Positions 35,178 to 44,607 of a stretch of 64,000 nt of DNA are shown in pieces. Source of the stretch: Auriscalpium vulgare (lineage: Eukaryota; Basidiomycota; Agaricomycetes; Russulales; Auriscalpiaceae); contig JAHBBC010000030.1 in assembly GCA_019915015.1 (NCBI GenBank), forward strand, positions 248,001 to 312,000, written 5' to 3'. Within the stretch, counting starts at the first letter, position 1; the number at the start of each line of letters is the position of its first letter. The notes under the pieces were generated by a model. The model did no database searches. It was not told where the DNA came from and saw only the letters and a list, made by a program, of their open reading frames with translations. A program made the translations under genes and the position numbers.

Positions 35178-36759
35178 ATGGCCGCGCCTCCAAACCAACT
35201 GTTCTCCGCATTCTCATTCATCGGATTTCTGTTCTGTGCAGTCCCTTTCTCATGGCATCTGGAGTGTAAGAAAGTTCGTATATAATCTCCAACTTCGAAC
35301 TCGCTGACGAAAATGAGATAGCATGGAACGCGGGAACTTGCCTGTACATGGCTTGGACAGGACTCGGGTGTCTCAATGCATTCATCAACTCTGTCGTATG
35401 GAACGGCTCCGCGCGTAACGTTGCCCCGGTGTGGTGCGACATTTGTGAGTAGCCGCTCAACTCTGATGGGTAAACAGCGCTGATGTAGCACCTCAGCAAC
35501 TCGCTTCATGATCGGCCTCAATGTGGCTATCCCTGCCGCGTCCTTAGTGATAAACCGTCGTCTCTACAAGATCGCTTCTATGAGTGCCGCAATGATCACG
35601 CCGGCCGAGAAGCGACGCGGGGTGATCATTGATCTTTCCATTGGCCTCGGAATCCCCCTTCTTGAAATGATACTGCGTACGTTTTCCTCTGATGACGTTG
35701 CTACATCTCAATCTTACGTGCGTGGAACGTAGAGGTGATCGTCCAGGGTCATCGCTTCGACATCTATGAGGATGTCGGGTGCTTTCCTGTGACATATAAC
35801 ACACCACCGGCGTACCCGCTCGTCTTCTGCTGGCCCCTGGTCATCGGGATCGTTTCGCTCACTTACAGTGGTGCGCACGCTGATTTTTCGCCAACCTCGC
35901 GACGTACTGATGGCACGATCTCACAGCCGCAGCAGTTTGCCTCTTTTGGAAGCGCGCAAGTCAGTTCAAGGACATCGTCTCATCGAACCGCAACCTTAAC
36001 CAGAATCGCTACCTGCGCCTCATTGCGCTTTCCACGACCGAGATGGTCTGCACGATCCCGCTGAGCGTGTACTCGCTGTACCTCAACTCCCACGTGTTCA
36101 GCATTTCGCCTTGGCTCGGGTGGGCAGACACGCACTTCGATTTTGGGCGCGTGGGGCAGTTTTCCGGCGTGCAGTGGCGCATGGACCCGGTCGAGCAGGC
36201 CGCGATTGAGCTCTCGCGCTGGCTCATCGTGTTCTGCGCGTTCGCGTTCTTCGCGTTCTTCGGCTTTGCGGACGAGGCACGCAAGCACTACCTCCTCGCG
36301 TATGCGTCTGTCTACAACAAGGTCGGACACTCCACCGTGGGCTCGCGTGCTGGCACGACGGGAAGCAGCTTCGCGTCGCCGTCTATGATCACGGTCGGCG
36401 GGAATGGGTTCACCTCGCTCAAGAACATCTCGCTCCCGATGTTCCGGTCGCAGGTGTCGAAGCGCTCCGGGGACACGGACGACACGGACGCGGACACGCT
36501 CAACTCTGAGTCGTCCTCGTGGGGACGGCTGTCGACGTCGATCACCATCGACAACTTTGACGACTGCGACGGCATCGTGAAGAAGCCGGCGCTCGGAGAC
36601 CCGGCGCGCCCGCCATCACTTGATACCCTCGACACCCTCGACTCATTCGAGTCCTTCGACTCCCCACCGCTGGTGCCTCCGAAGCCCGTCATTTTGTTAA
36701 CAGCGCCTGCGCATGATGTAGACACACCTTCAGAGGTGTCTGTGTACATTGGCAAGTAA
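35178..36759 (+). CDS. STE3: STE3-type pheromone receptor 3
   Basis: Seven-TM STE3-class pheromone receptor. Exons 35178-35265, 35322-35444, 35497-35676, 35733-35870 and 35927-36759 join in frame (1362 nt, 453 residues). TM1 is FSAFSFIGFLFCAVPFSWH; then WNAGTCLYMAWTGLGCLNAF with VWCDI, NVAIPAASLVINRRLYKI, KRRGVIIDLSIGLG, GHRFDIYEDVGC, FKDIVSSNRNLNQNRYLRL and AFFAFFGFADEARKHYLLAY. The tail is Ser/Asp-rich. Exons 2-4 are 123, 180 and 138 nt, the same as in receptor 1, and the sequences align throughout, so receptors 1 and 3 are paralogues lying about 18 kb apart in opposite orientation. The start was chosen because it gives the same N-terminal pattern (M, PPN, FS.FSFIGF). A 213-codon minus-strand frame over the first exons is a shadow. 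Confidence 0.93.
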
Positions 36760-37159
36760 CCACATGATGACCGATTTTGGATGTTCTGTATACCCTCTCG
36801 GTATGTATCTTCTTTTCGTTGGACGTTCCTTCGCCACCACGATTCTGGTACATAATCCATCATTGCTATACGTATACTCGCTGCGGTGGTCATACTATAC
36901 TCTACTAATATAGTGTAGCCATAGTACTTGAGGTCCATTGGGTCTCAAGGCGCATATCATAAATTAAACGTGCGCATGTACTATTTCTGCAGATCAAGTG
37001 ATGCCTGTGAATCAAATGTGTGGGATAGAATCTCCTTCATAGTGCACTAGAAGGGCGGACCATCGTGATCTAGCGAGCCTTCTCCCAAGGTCCAGTGTCC
37101 ACAAAGCATGCCGGCCTTCGCCGCATTAGAAAAGAAAAGTCTGGTGAGCAAAAGCGTGC
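36760..37159. other. Intergenic region, no gene seen
   Basis: AT-rich 3' flank of receptor 3 and of the broken MLKL-like copy. No short CAAX-ending frame was recognised. Confidence 0.5.
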
Positions 37160-37850
37160 CTACGTGACGCCGAAGACCCGCGCGGCATCATGCATATGAA
37201 TTTCGAACCTTTGGAGAGTCTCCGCTATGCGCTGCTTATGCCAGTATTTTTCGAGGCGGTTCATCTGAGCGAGGTACTCCATAAATCCTCGCATGGTGAC
37301 CGCCAACCTGCGTGAAGGCCAATCAGCTGTAATGCCCGGAGGTATGCGGAGATAGGCGTACCGTTCGAAGGAATTAATATGCTCCATTAGGCTCGGCGGC
37401 TGGTTGTCCCATACACCCTCCAGACACCAAGCAATATGCGTGAGGATCCGAGAACCGCATCGAACGAGGTCGAAGCAGCGATTCCGGTGGATGTGCAATC
37501 GCTAGCATCCCATGAGCTAGAGCACTGTGAGATGCAAGGGATTGACGTGCAGAGATAGCGTCCAGCATCTTCATCAGCGCCGTCGCCGCGGGGCCTATTG
37601 ACGGTACGGGAAGCAGCTTCGTTATCTCTCTCGACACTTCCTCCCAGGCTGCTGGGGGAATAGCTACATGCGGCTGCGTGTCTGGAGAGGAATGGCAACC
37701 TGATAGTCGTAGAACTTGGATGAGGTGCATGGATGGCGGTGTCGAAAGGTCTGATATCCAAGAAAAGAGGGATAGCATGTCAATGAGTGGCACACGTATG
37801 GCCCGAGTATTTATTGGAAAGACAGGGGGCGAGACAGCGCTCATGCACAT
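37160..37850 (-). pseudogene. Truncated MLKL-like copy C (helical-bundle domain only)
   Basis: The ATG at 37850 opens a frame with EVSREITKLLPVPSIGPAAT and ALMKMLDAIS, matching the start of the helical bundle in genes A and B. The next expected segment, CFDLVRCGSRILTHIAW with GVWDNQPPSLMEHINSFER, aligns residue by residue with A and B (Cys, then Leu-rich helix, then W-D and a Phe-Glu) but is in another frame, and I find no GT..AG intron that connects them, so a frameshift is likely. A good intron then leads to FMEYLAQMNRLEKYWHKQ and LQRFEIHMHDAARVFG. The sequence stops there: no kinase-like or C-terminal module follows before receptor 3. It is either a pseudogene or a stand-alone bundle domain with a splice I missed. 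Confidence 0.55.
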
Positions 37851-38837
37851 GTCGGTGAGGAATGGCCATGGAAAGTCTAGCCAGGGACACTAGACCACGT
37901 CCATTGCGGCATCACCCTGCCTAGTACATGTTCCCATCTGTCCAAGGACAACGATCAAAGAGTCCTGGATACTTAGGAGGATTGTCTTCTAGTGTCTCCT
38001 CCATTGCTGCGAATATATTAGTGTCAGTACTTGTTCGGTAACGGTGACGTTACTTGAAAAGATAAGTCGTGGGAAATCTGTGAATCCTCGATCGCTTCTT
38101 ACATGATGCGCATGACGCGGTCCTGCTCACCGGCACCAACCATTAATCACAACGCAGCGTCCCAGCTTATCGTCCGAGTCGAGGCGGCTATGTAGCAGCC
38201 TACTCTGGTGCGGTAGGCCCGAAGGCCGTCGGTTCTTCAGACATATATCACAGTAAGTACGTACCCACCCCGTCGTCACTGTTGATGTCACAAAGCTGGT
38301 CACCAGTCTACCTTCAGACTCCTTCCGGCCCTTCAAGCTAGCTTCAGGGCTGTGGGCACTGCTATGCGTTGGCAATTCGGAGCCAGGCGCTATCCCGAGA
38401 ACGAACATCCTCTCGATCGCCTCGACCGAGATGCCCCGGTGCGCCGAGCATCGTCAAGAAGCGGTCAAGTTACACCGAGGGTGGACTAACCTAGACCAGC
38501 CGCGCCCGCCCTAGCAAGTACGTCCGAACCTGTCACCATAGCTGGATGAAGTTGTCCCTATACTGTAGATAGCATGGCGACAGTGTAGGACAACGAACAA
38601 GCCATCGGTTTTCGTCGGTCAATCCCCACGGCCGCCCGCGCATACCACGTGCACGAATTTCATGACAAGTTCCCTGCAAGTTCCCACTTCCATGCGCCGC
38701 GATTCGCGCAGAGAAAAAGATGGAAGCCACGTCACCCTAAAGTGCGCTCCAGGCTTCTTCGTTGTCCCATCGTATATAAGTACAGCCCGTTCAGATCTGG
38801 CTCGCTCCCAAGTCGTCGACTCATACTCACACTCGCC
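37851..38837. other. Divergent intergenic region, no gene confirmed
   Basis: Between the broken MLKL-like copy (-) and the MFS transporter (+). A 93-codon minus frame (38127-38408) contains CVVI close to its end but runs on for NGWCR, so it does not end in a CAAX box. AT-rich toward 38.0 kb. Probably the transporter promoter. Confidence 0.4.
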
Positions 38838-41056
38838 ATGTCGAAGAGTTCGAAGGAGACAGTGTACTCCCTCTCGCCGGACAATGTCCCGACCAAAGAA
38901 GATCTGTACGATGCAGGCTCCGTCGATCCTGTATATCAGGCGAAGGCTAGAGTAATGAACAGGGCAATACAGGAAATCGGAATGGGAAAGTACCAGGTGT
39001 GTAGTTATCAAATGTCGATCCCCGAGCGCGTTTCGTTAAAGCCACACGACAACAGTGGGCACTTTTTGCAGTGGCAGGATTTGGATGGTTTTCGTATGTT
39101 GCGCAGTCGACTGTCCGCGCTATCGTGTGCTTAAACGTTTATCGGCATCGCAGGGATAGTATCTGGCCCGTGAGTTGAATGCTGTTCAAGTTCTTCCTCC
39201 ATAACCGGCGCTCATCGGAGTCATCCTATCCGCTCAGCTCATGACAGGCCTTATCTTATCTCCAGTGATCAACGAGTTCCATTTTGATGGCCCGTTTCTA
39301 TCGCTCGCCTCAAATATCGGTTTGCTCGTCGGCGCCGTGCTCTGGAGTTTCGGATGTGACGTATGGGGACGAAAGTAAGTACAGTAGATACACTCGAGAT
39401 TACGCTACAGTCAGTTAACCTCTCTCTCTAGATGGTCCTTCAATCTTACTCTGTTTCTGGCGAGCATCTTCGGAATCGCAGCAGGGGGTTCGCCCGGCTT
39501 CGTTGCGCTTGCTTCGTTGGTAGCTGTTTCAAGCGTTGGGGTTGGGGGTAATATGCCTGTCGACTCTGCGGTATTCTTAGGTTCGTCCTGTGGTTACATC
39601 ACCCATGGATTGGTTTAACGAGGCAATGTAGACTTCGTCCCGGCATCACATCAGTTCCTGCTGACTATCCTGTCTATATGGTGGGCATTAGGTCAGTTGT
39701 TAGGGTCATTGGTGAGTCGTGACGTGCCTCTTGCCTGGCCTCTTTCGACGAGTTCTGATACTCCGCATAGGTCGCTTGGCCTTTGATTGCGAATTTCTCT
39801 TGCGCTTTAGGAGCTTCTTGCTCGCGATCCGAGAACATGGGCTGGCGCTACCTTCTATTCACGCTCGGCGGTCTCATGCTGCTATTGGCCTTCGTTAGGA
39901 TGTTCGTCTTCCATCTCTACGAATCGCCGCGCTTCCTAGTAGGTCGCGGACGCGACGCCGACGCAGTTGCCGTCATCCACGCCATTGCAAAGTACAACGG
40001 AACAGAGTCGACATTGTCAGTAGAAAATCTCGAGGAGGCTGGCCGTACCGCGGACCGAGGCGAACTTGCAGACAAGTGGCACCTCTTGAGCAAGAGTTCG
40101 ACTTGGAGTGCGCAGCACGCACGTGCTCTTTTTGCAAGCAAGAGAATGGCCTGGTCGACGTCTCTCTTAATCCTGATATGGGGTATATGATCCAATCATA
40201 TGCGTTTCACTCGGGTCTGACAGCGTGGCAGGCATTATCGGCCTTGCATCAACCCTTTACAATAACTTCCTGCCCTATCTGTGAGTAGCAGGGAGATCAC
40301 AGAACATAGATTCTTGACCGGTGAGCTAGACTTGCAAGTCGTGGTGCGAAATTCGACGACGCGTCGTATTATACGACCTACCGCAATGTACGTGTTTCGT
40401 GTGCACGAGCCACCCTCTCATTAAACACTTATTTCCCTCTTAGCAAGTGATTCTGTCTGTCACCGGAATTCCTGGTGCTTTGCTCGCAGGGTGGACGGTA
40501 GAGCTGCGGTACATTGGGAGGCGCGGCACCCTTGCCGCCGCCGCGGGCGAGTAATAACAACCATTTTTCCGGTGACATTGCTCAACGACCCCTGCGCGAA
40601 TCCAGGGCTCACGGGGGTCTTCCTCTTTGCCAGCACCACCGCGCGGAGCTCCAATGCTTTGCTGGGGTGGAACTGCGGGTATGCGTTTTTTAGCAACGTG
40701 AGTCTTGCCTACTGCGAGCTAGTATGCGCGGATATGTCATTGTGACGCCTATCTGTCTCTCGCAGATCATGTACGGCGTGCTGTATGCGGTCTCACCGGA
40801 ACTCTTCCCCGCGAAGGACCGCGGCACCGGCAACGGCCTGACTGCAACGGCGACGCGTGTGTTCGGTGTCGTGGTACGTGCCACCTGTCTCACCTCTTCC
40901 GTCACACTCGCTTGACACGCAGTCTAGGCTCCAATTATCGCATTGTATGCCGACCTGACGACGGCGGTGCCGGTGTACGTCGCTGGCGCGCTGGTCGGTG
41001 CTGGCGGTTTAGCGCTTCTTTTGCCATTCGAACCTCGCGGCAAAGCATCGATCTAG
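38838..41056 (+). CDS. MFS transporter, sugar-porter-like
   Basis: Twelve-helix major facilitator superfamily permease of the plasma membrane. The ATG at 38838 starts a hydrophilic N-terminus (MSKSSKETVYSLSPDNVP) ending IQEIGMGKYQ; many short introns follow (first donor after KYQ, acceptor before WALFAVAGFGWF). Motifs: GLILSPVINEF, GLLVGAVLWSFGCDVWGRKW (the loop 2-3 signature G..D..GRK), GVGGNMPVDSAVFLDFVP, MGWRYLLFTLGGLMLLLAF, then ESPRFLVGRGRDADAV, a conserved post-TM6 motif. The second half has LASTLYNNFLPYL, SVTGIPGALLAGWTVE, LYAVSPELFPAKDRGTGNGL and ends PFEPRGKASI. The SPRFL and DRGTGNG motifs place it near sugar and organic-acid porters of the SV2/SP type; the substrate is unknown. Stop at 41054-41056. 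Internal introns were read by eye. Confidence 0.85.
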
Positions 41057-41575
41057 GCGACTCGCCATAGATTCGGCCTTAGGAATCCTGGCCTATCGAT
41101 GGCCTGACCTTCAAAGCGACAGGTAATCATGACGTCTATGGCCGTGCTACCCTTACACCTTGTAATCGTTTGCCAAGGACTGCATATCTATCGTGGACTC
41201 ACGCCAGAGGTTTTGCAACACATCTTCGACTCATTTAAGACTGTCTGGTCCAACAACTGCCCTTGTGTTGCTCATGCGCGTGACCGATCCGCTACTCGCC
41301 TTGAAATACGGCGCTCTCGAGCAACAGTCATACTCGGAAGGTCGCAAGAAGTTCTCGAAGTTTGAGTCGGACAAGGCCAAAGAAGCGCGCTCTGCTTTGG
41401 TACTCCGGCTTCGATTTCTCAACCATCATCTATCATCCACATGAAACACTGGTGCGACTGCGACGCGCTCAATAATGTCGCGCGATACATAATACTGTAC
41501 AAAGAGACAAATGGGTACGAGGAACATGCTGATGTATCTGGCGTCTATTCGTCCATGCCAGCTCAAGCGCCCAGC
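41057..41575. other. Convergent intergenic region, no gene confirmed
   Basis: 3' flanks of the MFS gene (+) and the GH15 gene (-). A plus-strand frame near 41263-41440 encodes charged peptide (SEGRKKFSKFESDKAKEARS) of unknown meaning; no start or family was recognised. Confidence 0.4.
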
Positions 41576-43444
41576 CTATAGCACGGGCACACCGAAGACG
41601 GTCTGCTCTGAAATGCCATAGAACTGCGGCCCTTTGTCCGCCGGATAAGCGGGGCCAGCGTGTGCGCAGGGCTGGTTCCACGCTGGCGGCACGACGCCGC
41701 GCGCGTCTGCGCTCGGCCCATTGCTCCATGACGGGGGCACCAGCCCACTCCGCGCGTCTGCGACAGTGAGCGCAGAAAGAAGGCTTCGCGTTGTTCCGCG
41801 CAGGCCGTAAGGTTCGGCGGTGATTTTGTGCACGCACTCGGGGAGCACAAAGTCCTCCGGCGTCGACTCGATGAGCATTTCAATCGCCTTGTCCGCGTAT
41901 TCCTTGATCCCGGTCGTGAGCCTTTTGTACGTGCGCGACGACTTTGCGTAGTCGCCTGTCTTCACTGCGACGTCGAACATTCGGAAGAAGTCGAGCGAGA
42001 CGTCGGTGACTTGGAGCCCGCCGAGGTGCTCCCAGGTAGAGAGCGCGTCGTAGAGCTGCTCCGCCTGGTTCATACATTGCGCAAATTGCGGCTATACGGA
42101 GTCAGCCGATTAGAGATAGCATGGGTGCAAATGCCGACTTACGTGTCCTCCAATGTATCCATCTTCCAAGTAGAAGCCGAAGTAACCTGGCTGATTGTCC
42201 GGAATGTCTTTGCTGACGATGGGAAATTTCTTCCGGTAGGCGTCACTGACCGCCTTCAGAGTCGACAGCGCCCGATCGGAACAAGGCTGGAAAGTTGCCG
42301 CGTCGCAGCCGAGCGACTGGTCGTAGTTGAGAATTGTCACTGTGAGGGGGGCAGAGCCGATGCCCGAACGGCCCATCGACATATCTGTGATGGTTGTCTC
42401 TGCAATGTAGCCTTTCTCCTCATTCCAGAATGACTGTCAGAAGCAGCGTCAGTCAGCCATTGTGGCTAAGCGGGTTCGTGTAGCGCCAATGACGACCGAC
42501 CTGTAAATAGTCGAGGACGAGCGCCGCCTTTTGGTCGTACCCGAGCGTCTCGCTCTCCCGGCCGAGGGTGCGCGCCAGACGCGCACCAGCACGGAGCGCC
42601 CGATGCTGCATCGATGACGTCCAGAAGGACCCACTCCAGACGGGCGGCCACCACAGGTCGAAGCTGATATCATCAAAATTAGCATCGCGGTGTCAGTTGT
42701 CACATGTCAATGTTAGAGCTACTAACGAGCTCTCGTTCCAGTGCAGGGCAGTCCATTGAAGGTCGAGGTTGATGGCAGGCCAGAGGTTGTCCGCGACCCA
42801 AGTGCCATTGTCTTGCGTCAGGAGCCATTCTGCATACTTGATCAACACAGCAGCTCTGAACGGCGCCACGTCTGGTGAGCATGACCCCGTCAACTCAACG
42901 CCCATGCTAGTCATGACAAAGCGCGCTTACCACCGCCAGGCGAGCCGAAGTGCATATTGGCGTCGAATATCGCGCTGAGATCGAGGTTGAAGGCGGACTC
43001 GGCGAGACCGCCGGTGAAGATGTTGCCGCTCAGGCTCACGACGTGCTGGCTCTTGATCAGCGTATGTACGGCGTCCTCGATGAGCGGCCGGACGCTGGTG
43101 TCGCCAAAGACGATGAGCTCGTTGAGCCAGACCTCGTATACGAGGCAGCCGTCGCGGACCCAGTACACAGTGGATTCTGGGTGGCCCTCAGCAGGAATCG
43201 TCGTTGCGATGACGCCGGGCTGCATGAATTGAGGTCAGGTGGCGCCAAGGGAGGCCATAGGCGCGCAACTCACAGCAGCGCCTGCCTCGGGCCCTGTGGC
43301 CTCGTGCTCGAGTGCCTCCTTTGTAGCAGGGACTAGGATCGAGAAATAGTCGTCGACGACAGCCTCGAGGGACTGCGACTTTGCCTTGCCTAGCGCCGTG
43401 CCGGCTCGGAGGCCAAGGACAGTCAAGATCAGGAAGAGACGCAT
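41576..43444 (-). CDS. GH15 glucoamylase-like secreted protein, general acid missing
   Basis: Glycoside hydrolase family 15 (glucan 1,4-alpha-glucosidase fold), multi-exon. The ATG at 43444 gives a signal peptide (RLFLILTVLGLRAGTALG). Catalytic-domain landmarks in order: YWVRDGCLVYEVWLNEL (the W-T-R-D region), TGGLAESAFNLDLSAIF, PFRAAVLIKYAEWLLTQ, DNLWPAINLDLQW, SMQHRALRAG, LDYLQSFWNEEKGYI, AATFQPCSDRALSTLKAV, AEQLYDALSTWEHLGGLQV, TDVSLDFFRMF and RSGLVPPSW. The match to Aspergillus glucoamylase is residue-level over these blocks. No C-terminal starch-binding domain (CBM20) follows; the protein ends at 41576. The segment that normally reads DLWEEV..SSFFT, whose first Glu is the general acid, here reads DLWWPPVWSGSFWT, so the acid is absent; a Glu equivalent to the base remains (VLPEC). 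It may be inactive or use another mechanism. Confidence 0.88.
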
Positions 43445-44607
43445 CAATAGGATAGCTTGGATGTTCAGCGAGGACGCTGGAGCCTAGATGAACTCTCAAC
43501 CACCTCTCTTCTTATACGCTGGTCTCGTCGTGGAACCCCATCGAGCTATATGCCGTCAAAAGCGGGGACGCAAGGAAGCAGCAGCAGCAAAAATCACACT
43601 CCAGAGGGCAACAGCGGCAGCGCGGAAAAAATTATTCCGCAGTGGGGAAGCATCTGATTATGCCCGCTATGGAGATCACGATATAATGCTGTACGAGATA
43701 GAAGGCAAACTGTACAGCAGTTGCATCCGTTGAGCACGGCGAGACAACCAGGACGCGCACAGAAATTGAAACACGGGCGCACTTTGGCGGACCCCTACGC
43801 ATGCAGGGACCGGGATCACGGAGCGTTTGTGAGAAATCTGATGTTCAGGACGCGAAGAGTGTGTGGAGGGGTCGCGCGGCGGCGGTCCCATCGCAGGCCG
43901 CTGAGTAGTGTACCGAGTCACAGCAGGGCACATGCAGGTCGACAGAGATGCAGACACCTTTGGTGGTCCGTGCTGATCTGAAGGGTAGGTCCGAGAGGGT
44001 ATGAGGTGAGCTCGGTCGAGAGAGGACTCATGTCTCGCCGACCGCTCGCTGCAAGTCAAAAAGACGCCGACTAGTGACGCGCGGCCGCCGTTGGGCCGTT
44101 TCGAAGTCGGCCTTCCTGCGGGCGGATGTGGCACCGACGGCACGGAAAATGAGTCCGCGCTCCGGAGAATTGCAGCCCGAGGGTGGCCCGATCAGCTGAT
44201 TAAAAGCGGAGTTGACCAGCTACACATACGATACGAGCTCTAGTCAGGACGGCGACAGAGGATTTCCGAGTCAGGGACCGTGGTGAAGCCGCACAGACGT
44301 TGAGAGTTTCAGCCAATCAGGTAACATTTACTTGCAAGGGCCTCCCTCCTCAAATCTCACACAGCGAGGCGCATGAACCGAACAAGGCCCGGTCGCTAGC
44401 GCCGCGCATGGATACACCTCATCGAGACCCCATTGTTGTGCGTGAATTGAAATGTGAATGTGATTGTTGTACAGACAAATTGACAACGTAACAACGCATC
44501 CGTCTGCGTCTGTATTGTGCGTTCCCTTCGTTCGTCCGCGTCTCGGCTTGCTTCTGCCGGCCCCCTCCAACACTCGACCCGGAGCAGGCGGAAAATGCGC
44601 TCTAGTC
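43445..44607. other. Intergenic region, no gene seen
   Basis: About 1.2 kb upstream of the GH15 gene and downstream of GPH1. Frames are open by chance on both strands, without motifs. Likely the GH15 promoter plus the GPH1 3' UTR. Confidence 0.5.

Noticed and set aside
34883..35521. 213-codon minus-strand open frame over the start of receptor 3
   Set aside because: It is antisense to exons 1-3 of a well-supported receptor gene and shows no family motif.
38127..38408. Minus-strand frame containing CVVI near its end, considered as a pheromone precursor
   Set aside because: The Cys-Val-Val-Ile is followed by five more residues before the stop, and the frame is longer and more basic than known precursors.
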